Source: Agarophyton chilense
Taxonomy: Eukaryota > Rhodophyta > Florideophyceae > Gracilariales > Gracilariaceae
NCBI GenBank assembly: GCA_030374765.1
Contig: JARGXX010000075.1
Coordinates: forward strand, 1,116,001-1,180,000
Direction of reading: 5' to 3'
DNA length: 64,000 nt
Part shown: positions 20,370 to 31,076 of the stretch, piece by piece
How the letters are laid out: each line of letters opens with the position of its first letter
Position numbering within the stretch: the stretch's first letter is position 1
Notes under the pieces: generated by a model
Seen by the model: the letters and a program-made list of their open reading frames with translations, nothing else
What the model was told of the DNA's origin: nothing
Databases searched by the model: none
Made by a program: the position numbers and the translations under genes

Positions 20370-21170
20370 TATTCTGGTCTCTCTTCTGGTTAGGATGGCG
20401 ACCGGGGAGCGAAGCGGGGACGATTCGGGCGTTGAAAACCTCGACTTTTAGAACGCCTCTCTCGAAGGGGAGACTCTCTGGACCAGTTTTTTCGGTGGTT
20501 CCCCTCCTTACTACGGTCCATAGAGTACTGAAAAACCAGCAGCATCGCACAAGCAGGGTTTCTTGGTGGGGTTTAACAGAGGTCTATTGCTTGCGAAGCA
20601 GAGAAAAGAAACGCCTTAAGCGGTTTGGTACTCGGAAGATTCCTAGAAATTTCGGTCTTCGCGCAAAGTACGACGCCATAAAACCGATTCGGCTGTCTTC
20701 TTGAGTGAGGGCCTCATAATTGGAAGTGATTTTGGCCATTTACTTAAGCGTAAGGATATGGTCCGGTGATATACAATCTTGTTCATAAATCATTTTAAAG
20801 ATGAATTCTTGACATGAAATTTAAAGAGTCGGAAGTGGTTCTTTAAACTTAACCGCTGAGAGGGTATCTCTCCATCATGGACGGCTGTGCCAGACTATCG
20901 CAGTCGCGTATGGAAATCGCGGTACATTAACAAGGAGGTCTTCCGCATGAAGCGAGGAATTCTATGTACCATGTCGTAAGAGTCAACCGTCTTCGACGGG
21001 AGGTGAGTGGTTGAATCCGGACGTCATATCGCTGTGAGGGAGGTGTCAGTCGTAATACTCCCTCGAAAACTGTTACCTCGCTGCTAGTGATTAAGACAAA
21101 GATTATGCGTCCATCATCAACGCCATGGCGGAAAGAAGCATGGCCTTAGGTGTGCAAGAACTTTGTATAA
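20370..21170 (-). other. Ty3-D sequence between gag and protease, decayed
   Basis: By position this should encode the C-terminus of gag and the linker to protease. I see no open frame with recognisable motifs. Homology to Ty3-C could not be followed by eye. Confidence 0.4.
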
Positions 21171-21874
21171 TCACCGTCCACTTGCGCATCTTGTATGAAG
21201 TCCAGAGAAGTAGCCCTGCCGGTCTTTCCGGCAACGAGCTCCAAATTTACGGAGGGATGGATCCAAACCATTGATGTACATAGTGCCGTGTTGTGCTACA
21301 GAGTAGACACTACAATATCTGTTGAAAAGCCTAGCTAGGTGTGTGGAAAACTCGGATTCAGTTTCTCCAGACTTCTGAAAGGCATTGCGTGTAGCGAGAA
21401 TGGCCAATTGAATCCGGTGGTTCATCGCGTATGACCTCAGGAGATACTGCACCCCTCGGGGCAGCAGCTCAATCCTTCTTTAGAGGCACACGATAAACCT
21501 CTTACAGAGTTTTATTGATCGTTGTCGAGGCCGTGTAAAACGTATGTTACTGCACGATATGCCGAACTGGCAGCCAATCTGGTTATATAAGCTTCTGCCA
21601 CAAAGCGTGAGAGATAATATAAAACGAATATGGGGTTCTCTCCGAAAAAGTTCTTGTTCCTCAGTGAAATATGAAATCGCTTGATGCATTCTTTCAACCT
21701 ATTTGTTCTCCAAGGTGAACAATCCAAACCGAAAGCTCTCATCGATATTATAAGTAAAAGAAAAACTTCCGATACAACTAGTTGGTGTACTTGAGCGCCT
21801 TCAGTCCTGGGAGATTTGTTCCCTTTTCTCGGGTACCAATCACACATTTGGTGGCCGATCATTGTCAAGAACAA
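21171..21874 (-). pseudogene. Ty3-D gag remnant
   Basis: Three - strand pieces in different frames match the Ty3-C gag in order. They are a helix near KRFHISLRNKNFFGENPI with LSRFVAEAY (Ty3-C: KRMGLTLRSQEFSGEDFI and LARFVQEAD), then YLLRSYAMNHRIQLAILATR, then GLDPSLRKFGARCRKDRQGY (Ty3-C: GLDPSIRALVARRHDEKRRI). Several frameshifts make it nonfunctional. It starts about 330 bp downstream of the LTR at 22203-23019, the position gag would have in an element using that LTR as its 5' LTR. Confidence 0.75.
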
Positions 21875-22202
21875 GATGCGCGTCTCCTATGACCACGATG
21901 GGTCTTCTCAGACGATTAGTTAGAGAAGCCCAACTCGATATGATCCGATTGATCGAAGTAAGACCCCTGAGATGGGTCGATTGAATCAAATGTATATGAT
22001 AAGTAGTCGGTATACTTTTTGCGCCTATGACCGATTCGGTGCCTCACCTTCTCGCACTTTGGTTGATGTGAGAAAGTCGTGGGTTCGTCAAAATCTTTCC
22101 TATGAATCGCAATGGTTTACTACAACGTCTTGATACGGAAACTTACTTAATGGAATCAGGTTTCAACGATCTCCGCATAGTCGACTGTGCTATAAAAGAA
22201 TG

Positions 22203-23019
22203 TGTAGAGCAATCCCAAATGGAGAAGTACATCTCGGGTGGTCGAGTACCGCTCTCGCGAAAAGGGGTGACTCAGCGAAAGAGCCTTCGTGCCACTTATG
22301 TGTGAGTGTAAGACCACAGTGTTTCAAGAAATATCTAAGATGGTGATGAACCCAGGAAAAGGAAAAGAATCAAAGTGGGATCCAAAGACAAGAATATTCC
22401 GTGGACAACAGCAAAATGTAGGGCGAACATGTTGGGCAGAATAGGACGCACGATCAGGCGTGCAGACATATGAAAGGGGTATCCATACTGGATAAGCGAA
22501 TTAAAGACGTGTAAAAACAACCCTATACAGAGGCGGTGTACTGTCCCAAACACAGGAAAACCAAGAAAAGAAAGAAACACACCAATAACAATGGTATAGT
22601 GACGCCTGAGCTTCCCGAGGGGATAGATTAGCCAAACCGGTGGCAGTTCCTGCCGTTAAGAGACGGAGACTCGCGTAGCTGACATAATCTAGAGCCACGA
22701 ATTTGGTTCCCATTTATTTGGTGGTAGTGATGGCGGTGAAGCCATCACTTAAGTCTAAACTAGACAGTGAACTACACGTGCAAACTATAGTAGTGCAATC
22801 CAACCCTGGTCCATACACGTATCATGTGAGTATCCCCAGCCTTGCACGTCCATCCGTCCACTATGGTACTACTGTAGATACTTAAATAACATACCTTCTT
22901 AGGTGCCTAAAATACTAAAAACTAATATTACTCATAACATCGGATGACGTGATCCCCGATATATCTCATGCCTTATGAATGGGGCCCCGATCGGTCATAC
23001 GCGCACGCGTTGTTCTACA
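22203..23019 (-). repeat. 3' LTR of Ty3-C
   Basis: An 817-bp LTR that on the - strand starts TGTAGAACAACG and ends GCTCTACA, giving a perfect TGTAGA/TCTACA inverted repeat. Its 22203-22939 part matches 34022-34673 in direct orientation with one gap of about 85 bp near 22370-22460. It directly follows the tract at 23020-23032. It also precedes the Ty3-D gag remnant, so it serves two element bodies. Confidence 0.8.
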
Positions 23020-24874
23020 TCTCCCCCTCCTTAAAGTTGGAGTACGGGGGAAATATCGCAATTCGAAGCGACGTGCGAACAACGTGAAAGGCAGTCCTTC
23101 CATTTTGGATGTCACCGATGTTCCGGTTCCTCGTAAGAAACTCTCGTCTGCCTCACTCAGTCCTATTAATTCCAACATCTCCTCTTCTGCTAAATCGCAG
23201 CTGGCTCAATCTTTTCCAAACGGAATGAATCCCTTTACGGACAACAACAATCAAGTTCCTTACGGTGCGCCGAGCTCTGCAGGATCACAATACGACAGTG
23301 GTTTCCTATGAATTCCGCTCCCTCAGGTGACTTCGCAACCTTGCGTGAACAACCTCTTCGACGCTTCCGTGTGGAGTTCGTCTCAAACGATTCTCGTCTC
23401 CTCGAAAGAATCCGGTTGGATATCGCACCGTTCGCTGATGGTGCGAGATCCTCTTTAGGACAATTTCCTCTATTCCCAAGCCCCCTGGTTCCATCCCACT
23501 ATGGTTCTCAACAATCAGTTGATCGACTCCTATGTGGAGAATGAGTACCTTCCGGGTGAACTTCCGGTTCAAATTGTCCGTTCCTTCGATTGAAAGACTC
23601 GCATCGAGGTTTACCCTAGTACGCTCCTAAGTAGAAGAAATGAAAGTCTCGATGAAAAGAGGTCCGCTATGGCGCGTCTGGCCTATCAGAAACTGAACTG
23701 TACCTTCGGTGACTCTCTTGTACCGTTGGAGTACATCTTGTGTGTGACTTTCTTCCGAACTCGCGGTGAGATATCCTATGGAGATAACCTAACTGCCTAT
23801 CTCGAAACGGAGTAAAACAGTCCTGGTGTTCCCAAGCTTGTTTCACACATGAAATATTGGAGCAGACCGATCCTCCGGGCGGAATTTTGATATCTATCGA
23901 GACAATCTCAGATATTCTTTTGTCAGATGATCCGTTTCGAGCGAGAAGCTCGTTCCCAATTCGAGTCTTTCGTACTGCATCCGAACGTTGAGGTTGAACG
24001 CCTCCATCCGCGTTTTTTTCTAGGGTAGTACGTACCCTTTTCCGGATGGTGGAATCAGGTCAAAGTACCTCGTGGGTGTTACGCAGAACTTCCTCCGTAT
24101 CTTACCTACACAGGTTGAAGATTGTTAGCCGATGAGCACTCGGGATACTGAAATTTGGTCCTGGTCGAATGGGTAATCTGCGTTGCGGCATTCGTGCTTT
24201 GGGAGGCCTATGATCAAAACCGATTGTGGTATCTTCCGATGGCTCTTCGGTCAACAATTAGAGCACTTAATCTATCCCCAGCGTTTGGTTCTGACGAGAG
24301 TTGTCGTGAAACACATTACTTACTGAGTGCCATCGACAGGGTCGATTGGTATACTGTCTCTCCTTGGAATTGCGCTTGCGGACAAGCTTTTCCGTACGAC
24401 TTGTCTTCAGGATGCCGGCGCCTAGGTGCTGGTGACTCTGTGTACTACGACTCATGGGAGGGTGTGATTACGACCGGTGCCCATGCGAAATCGTTGCGTC
24501 AACTGTCTCGGGGCATCCCAGAAGGATATCCAACTGGATTTGTACACTCTGACACCGTTCCGGTTACCATCGATTCCGATGATCCAAACGTGGACAACGA
24601 GGATGTTGTCGCCTCTAGAGGGACTGTTCCTATGGTAGTAGACGGTCCGAGTGGCGATACGGACGCTCCAGCGGGCTGGAAACTTACGACGCTCGCACCG
24701 AGTCCGGTTGATCCGCAAGTTGCGGTGATGCGCCTTCATCTCGAATCCATTGGTTTGGAAGTCCCTCCCAACATAGTCGGTATGGGAGAGCTCCTAGCCC
24801 TTGCGGCGCAGAGCTATCCACCAAAGACTGGTGCCTCGCAAAGTGGTGGGGCTAGTACTCCGACTGCGGCGTAG
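22979..24874 (+). pseudogene. Antisense accessory gene of Ty3-C (aORF-C)
   Basis: A diverged homologue of aORF-A/B in the same place, lying antisense between pol and the 3' LTR. Reading across several frameshifts and stops, blocks line up in order. These are NPFTDNNNQVPYGAPS (A: NPFQPSSEDVPSGAPS), DNFLYSQAPWFHP (A: DNVELFAQAPWFDP), LIDSYVENEYLPGELP (A: LIQQYVHGGYFPDGIP) and RPILRAEF (A: QPLLRAEF). Next come CYAELPPYLTYTG (A: CPVELPPAISYIG) and the clearest part, 24155-24874, with FVLWEAYDQNRLWYL, AIDRVDWYTV, GAGDSVYYDSWEGVIT and an acidic C-terminus. The start codon is uncertain: the ATG at 22979 lies inside the LTR. This is the key evidence that the gene is conserved between lineages. Function unknown. 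Confidence 0.72.
23020..23032 (-). promoter_or_regulatory. Polypurine tract of Ty3-C
   Basis: On the - strand AAGGAGGGGGAGA abuts the LTR start TGTAGA, the standard arrangement for plus-strand priming. Confidence 0.75.
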
Positions 24875-26813
24875 TTGTCCCAAAGGGAGATAGACCTACC
24901 TTCATCTAGTGGATAGATAACTTGAGTAGTTGTGAAAATCATGTTGTCATAATAACTTCTGTGGTGCTCGACTTCTTCGACTTCTCGACTTCTTCGACTT
25001 TATAATTTCATTACTTCATTAATTCATTGCCGTTTCAGTTTACCAAGCTTGGACACAATCTAAGTTTGGAGGTAACTGTGTACCGGTTCTTCGGTGATAA
25101 GATATATATTTGGACCTCGGCAGGTGTGCAACAGGTTTTCAAGTGTTCTCTGCGGGATGGTATTCATACCGTCGAATTTGATAACTGTAATCCCCAATTG
25201 GAGTGATTTCGTGACGAACAACGTGATCCATCACAAACTCCAGTCGGTATACCTTCGGTATTTGCGTCCTCATGACGTATTACGGTATGAAGATTGTTTA
25301 TTAGAATCAAAAGAGTTTAGAAGCGACCCTCAAGTGAGAGATTCCAAATTCGGAACTTGTTCGGATCACTCGCGACTCCGTCAGGAAACGTTCTGGCGGA
25401 GTAGTTGTATCTTTAGCTATAAGCGACCAAGACAATCACCTCCTGGTTTTTCATGAAGCTCTTGTAAATCCGAGTTAATCCAGAATAGGTCTGCGAAGAT
25501 TGGAATTCAAACCGATGTACGGTGTCTTCCACAAAACAGCGAAATTCCATTTGCGATTGACAAATCCGTCATAACGGGGAATCTCGTGCTTCAAACTCCC
25601 TGCGCCGGGCGGCGGAACACCCAGGAGGTCATAGTGGCTCTCATTGGCTTGGCGTACACATGCGCTGTGCCACGGCACTGTGTATCAGCGAGGATGTAAA
25701 GTACAGTACCATCCATGGTATCTTTTCTGCACTGTCAAGTCAGAGACCCGTTTGATGACGGTTTGCGGCTTACGCGTATGTGGCATAACGTCTCGATATG
25801 GTACTGACCAGTGCGCCGTTGTTTCGCAGCGATCTGCAGTACAGTATATGTGATCTTTTCTCTGCAGAAGTACCAAACTGGTTTGATTCATGAACTTCCT
25901 TCATCTTTCTTCGAAACGGTGATCTTCTTCTCTTCTACGCTTCTGCGTTTCCTTTATCCTTCTTGTCGAGATCAACGGACATCCGAGCATCCGGATCGGC
26001 TGTTACTTCTTTTACCGTATGCGGTTCCCTGTGTTTTCGACTGCACTTGTGCATTCCCCACGGGGGAGGCTTGACCAGTATAGTCTTTTCCTGTACGGGA
26101 GGTATAGTGTCCGTAGTTACCCCTTCAGGTTTCCGTTCAGGTGCGTGTTTTCTATCTATGGAATGGTCATTCATTGTCGACTTGCGAGTAGTTTATCCCC
26201 ATTAGCGGGACTCTCGGGAATTTCCGGACAATTATTTGTAAAACCTTCATCTGTAGCCTCCCCCTCCTTTAGCAGGTTCACGGGAGTCGTGATTACCTGA
26301 GTAGGTGTGGCTAGCCTATTGAAAATTGTCGGGGATCTCTGAGATGGTTCCGTTGAGGTATAAGAGTCTGTAATGATAGTTTCCGAACGCTTTGGTAGAT
26401 CAAACAAGCCGCGGGTTAAATGCGGGAGGATCTCTGGTCACGAAGGCGAACTGTCCGTTAAAGATTGCTTAGTACCGGGAACTATAGTAGGTTGTAGTAC
26501 GACTTTCGTTGTTAACAGTGGGGCTGGGGTGATTCTATCGAGAGAAAACCGTTCGTGCTGTTGGTCAACTTCCAGTACCACTGTGGTCTCATCGATTGAG
26601 ATGACTCGGTAAAGTCCGTCAGCAATCGGTGAAAGCTTATGCAGGTTTTTTCTTTTTAGGATTGTAGTATTTCTTACGTACGAATACGAAATCGTTAACC
26701 GCTATCTGAGGTAAAGGCTTGCGGATTCGATCATCGTAATTACGCTTTTAAGCGGCTTGGGCCTTGTCCATTTCTTTCTGGGCAATTGGCACCATTGTTT
26801 TCAACCATTGCTT
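24875..26813 (-). pseudogene. Ty3-C 3' pol tail and spacer
   Basis: A 1.9-kb region between the antisense gene and integrase. On the - strand short frames at 26407-26171 and 26174-25935 (rich in Thr, Pro, Glu and Lys) look like the linker that precedes a chromodomain. A segment near 25580-25480 (VNRKWNFAVLWKTPYIG) could be the chromodomain itself, with weak support. No other gene is seen. Confidence 0.4.
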
Positions 26814-27837
26814 TCAGGATTCTCGATATAACTTCGGTGAGGGGAAAGCGGAGAGCGTCGTTTGAGCGTGAATAGCCACTGGTGGTGGGGTGGGGGATAA
26901 TAGAAACTCAAATGGTGACAGTGAGGTAACATGATGCACCTGGGTGTTATACGAAAACATTACCGTGTCAGTGTACAAATCCCATTGCTTGGGGTGATCC
27001 GCGACATGAGATCGTAACGCGTTCAACAATGTACGGTTGAACCGTTTTACCTGGCCATTCGTTTGAGGATGTTAGGTTGTAGTAAACAGGTTCCTTATTT
27101 CGAGTACTCGACACACGTCTTAAAAGAACTTTGACGTAAACTGTGAGCCATTATCTAAGATTAGATGTATGGGTGGACCGAAGACGAAGATCCGGAATTG
27201 CAAAGGTTTGTTCCACAGTATAATCTGCAATCCATTCAAGCGGTACTGTCCTGAAGAGCTTTGAAAAGCGGTCTTTCATCACCAACAGATATCGCTTTCC
27301 TCGAGGAGTCCTTATTAGTTCACCTAGAAGGTCGATAGTCACGAATTCTAAGAGCGCCCGTGCGGGAAATCGCTTCAAGATCTTCGAGTCTTTGCGTAAC
27401 TTCACGTCATTTTTCGCGCACTCCGTACTAAAACGGCGTACTGCATAACAGTCAAAAGCCATAGCAGGCCAGGAGAAATCCCTTCTAAGGTTCAAGTACA
27501 ATTTTGTTCCTCCAGAGTGGGAACTCAACTTCGAGTAGTGCGGAAGATGGAGTACTTTTTGCTGTAAGGAATGGGGAACCACAAGTTGGGGGTCAGATTC
27601 GATTTTTCGAGCCAGGTATCCCTGGTCATCTGTCCCAAAAGAAATTGTTGCTCCTCTGTTGAGGCGAGAACGGATCTGTGTACAGAAAGGATTCATTTGT
27701 TGTTCTCGGATCATCTTCTCAGAAGTTATTGGTACGAATGAACCCGTGAGGGGCTCCGAAGATTCGGCATCCAGTATATCGTCACACACGTCCTCCGATG
27801 TTATTTTGGGCGCTGCCATCAGCTTCTCCCACTTCAA
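26814..27837 (-). pseudogene. Ty3-C integrase
   Basis: Read on -: the zinc domain (VLHLPHYSKLSSHSGGTKLY, then RRFSTECAKND, where the expected Cys pair is degraded) and the first catalytic region (LLEFVTIDLLGELIRTPRGK, Asp present). The frame breaks near 27150, and a later block at 27029-26814 (LNALRSHVADHPKQWDLYTD) corresponds to the C-terminal part of the core. The intervening region around the second Asp and the Glu is frameshifted. It would have inserted element DNA into the chromosome; it is now inactive. Confidence 0.82.
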
Positions 27838-29381
27838 AGCAGGGAATATCGAGATCTTCGATAAGTTCTATCTCTGCAGAGGTTGTCAAGCGGAATAAAG
27901 CATCTGCATGCATGTTAAGAGTACTTTTCTTGTAAAAAACATCGAATTCAAACTCCGCCAATCGGAGGCGCCAACGCATGAGGCGTCCGGATGGTTCTGT
28001 TATTTCGATAAGCCAGCGGAGGGCTGAATGGTCAGTGTGTACCTTGAAATGGTTACCCATAAGATATGGCCGGAGCGTCGCTAGTGCCCAAACGACCGCG
28101 AGACACTCTTTCTCCGATACCGAGTATTTACGTTCATGAACGTCCAGACTGCGGGACCAGTAACCTATTGGATGTCGTTCACCTTTTTGTAGAGGTCTGA
28201 AATAGGGCAGAACCAACTTGCTCCTTGCTCACATCCGAAATAACTTCGAACGGAAGCCCAAGGGTGGGAAGCGCTAATATTGGCGGAGACGTCACCGCTT
28301 CCACAAGGGAATTGAAAGCGGACGTTCGAGTGTCTCGAAATGGTTCCAGTTCAACTGGTCTTCCTTTCCGAAGGAGCTCATTTAGAAGAGTCGCAATATC
28401 AGTGAAGTTCGGAACAAACCTGCGATATACATTACATAAGCCAAGAAATGATCGGAGTTCAGTTTGATTCGTCGTATATTTCGCCTCCTTCAACGACTTG
28501 ACTCGAACTTCATCGATTGATAGCCGTCTGGGTCCGATTATTTGTCCAAGATATTTGACCAAATCGGTAAAGAACTTCTACTTCTTCAGCTTCAATGAAA
28601 TTACTGCGTCGCGCAGTCTCCTCATAACATTCTTAACATGAGAGAGATGCTGGTTCATGTAGTTGGATAATACGATGATATCGTCCAAATATACTAAAGA
28701 GGTTTCCCACTTAAAGCGGGCTAATAGGATATCTATCGCACGTTGAAACATTGCAGGGGCATTCGTTAAACCAAACGGCATTCGGTTGAACCGATACAAG
28801 CCTTGATGGCAGACAAAAGCCGTTTTATCACGGACCTCCTTTCGAACAGGAACTTGCCTGTAAACCCAATTCGCATCAAGGGGGGTGAACACAGTCGCGT
28901 TTCCTCGCAAATAAATATATTCAGCCATCCGAGGGATCGGGAATACATCTTTCACTGTAACTGCGTTCAAGCGTCGACAATCAGTACCAAATCGCCACGA
29001 TCCATCCGCTCTCGGAGCTAAGACAACAGGTGACGCCAGAGGTGATTGGGTTGGTTCTGTAACGCCTGCGCTTAACATCTTCTCAACCTGAGTCTGCTCT
29101 TAAGGTTGAGCCTTCGGTCCAGCCCTGTAAGGGTGATGAGCGATCGGACGAGTATTCGTAAGCAAAACAATACAGTGTTCTGTGATTCCAAAGATTCCAA
29201 GGGAACCATCCCACATAGAAGTAAATTCTTTCGACATATCTCTTAACTTACCATGAGCTTCTCGGACATACTCCAGATCCCAATCCAACGTCTGTACCAT
29301 GCAGCAAAGCCTTCTGTTCCAACCCTTTCGGTTGTGTATTCGAATATTGGAACTTGGGCTCTACACACACAGTGTCAACAT
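27782..29381 (-). pseudogene. Ty3-C reverse transcriptase and RNase H
   Basis: On - from about 29300 (entry segment AHHPYRAGPKAQP). Then come VVLAPRADGSWRFGTDCRRL, TPLDANWVYRQVPV, MPFGLTNAPAMFQRAIDILL and the catalytic VYLDDIIVLS. A stop follows ISLKLKK at 28578. The thumb and connection (YLGQIIGPRRLS, SFLGLCNVYRRFVPNF) continue to 28179, and RNase H (SVSEKECLAVVWALATLRPY, HTDHSALRWL) follows to 27782 in a shifted frame. The domain order is typical Ty3. The catalytic Asp pair survives but the frame does not. Confidence 0.9.
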
Positions 29382-30081
29382 TGTTGGTGCAAGTTCCTAT
29401 GCTGTCACTGAAAACCAAATGTGAAGGAGAGCATGGGCTGTTTTGCAGGGTGCCTCTAGAAAAGCGCATATGCGTATCAGCCGAACCTCAACGTGAACTC
29501 GGGCTGTGATTGGCTACTGCAAATATGCACCTGCAATGTGGTGTGTATAAGTAGTGATATGGCACTATTGGGATTTTCTGGAGTACACGTGTGTACGTTG
29601 TCTACTTGTACTTTTGTGCACGCTGTTCAGGATGTCCAGCTGGTGTACTCTGTACACGTCTCACAAGGTGTAACGAATGTACTTGGAGAAGAGCGTGTCA
29701 TGTGTATTACAGAAGACTTGGTGTACTTGGTGTACTGTGCTGGAAGGTGAACGTGTATGGAGGCGGATTGCAAGAAGCGTGCGTTGGCATATTGAATTTG
29801 TGCACACGTCAGTGTATTTATGGGCTGTGCACTGTTGTATTGCCTTGTTTTGTGCTGCAATGAACTTTGGCTAGGGTTAATGTCGTGCTTGAATATGATT
29901 GGTAGTATTGGGTGTCCCTGCTTTGTAGTCTAGGGTTTACTCTGGGTTGGCGTCTAGTTGGCTGACTTTTTTTGAGTTCTATATAAGTGTGAGATGAAGC
30001 GCCTCCAAGTAAATCCGAGCCAGAGCTGGCGAACTTTCCTTTCATCCCTCAACCTTTCCTTCAGCCTTTCCCTTTCTATCA
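29382..30081 (+). repeat. Copia-type solo LTR, copy 4
   Basis: A 700-bp LTR (TGTTGGTGCAAG to TTCTATCA) flanked by a perfect 5-bp duplication AACAT (29377-29381 and 30082-30086). It sits in Ty3-C pol between protease and RT, in the opposite orientation to pol. Confidence 0.92.
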
Positions 30082-30860
30082 AACATCATCATTCTCCTCC
30101 CCCTCCCTAGGTTCGAGGACTCCGAGAACATCAGTTACCGGTATCTTCGTCGGGACGATAGCGGTTGGGTGTGCGAGTACTGAGCCCAGTGTTTGATCCT
30201 TCGTTAACCATTGATTGGTTTTACCGAATTTAGCCACGAGAACCTTGAAAGGAGTATCAGGTTCGATTAGAACCGGACCATTTTCCACAGCAAGTTGATG
30301 CTTGGTATACAAAGAGGCCAAGTGTTGCAAAATATGTAGCCCATGTTATTGGGATGTCACTGTAACCCATACTTCTGATTCCGGGGGCACCGTAATCGAG
30401 TTCGCAACCTTAAGACGCGTTTAGTTGGGATCCTTGTCAGGAGATTCCTGGTTAACCGGTAACGGAACTTTCTTTTGTGTTGCCCGCTTCAGCGGTTTCC
30501 TTACGATAGGAATCGTGGATCCGTCATCCATCAAGCGATTCTTGTTCTGGGACTAATTGCTTCAACAAATCGATCACAAAAATCACAACCCAGTATTTCG
30601 GGTGCAGCGAGGGAGTGGCAGACTATAAAGTCCAACTGAACCAAATAGGTACCCAATCGCATTGCCAGAGATATTTTTCCAATCGTGTGAAGCGGATTAT
30701 TATTCGCATCGGCGATATCCATTCCTGGACCATAGAGGATATTATTCCGAAGTGTCGACGGTATGATATCAGCATTGATCAAGTTTGGCGCGGCTCCTGT
30801 ATCCAAAACAGATAGCTGTCTAACCATGAACTGATGTGATAGGCCAAAGTCTGCATACAC
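30082..30860 (-). pseudogene. Ty3-C protease
   Basis: On - from 30860: FGLSHQFMVRQLSVLDTGAA with the catalytic Asp-Thr-Gly, then ISLAMRLGTYLVQLDFIV and the late AAPEILGCDFCDRFV typical of retroviral-type aspartic proteases. It would cleave the gag-pol precursor. A stop follows at 30531. The frame at 30330-30079 (LYTKHQLAVENGPVLIEPD) is the linker towards RT, cut by the solo LTR. Confidence 0.8.
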
Positions 30861-31076
30861 CTTTTAGTTACCCTTGGCCATCACAAGGACTCTATCCGGA
30901 GCACGAAAATTCATAAACCGTATCCACGGACGACATAAAAAACCAGATGTTCCGAGTCAACGTTAGTTTTAGCCATATTATTGTAAGTATTGTGACTGGG
31001 GATTGAGGCGGTGACGCCCCGGGCGTCTTTCACCTCAATTTCGAAGACACCCCTCCATCAGGGGAGAATACCATGT

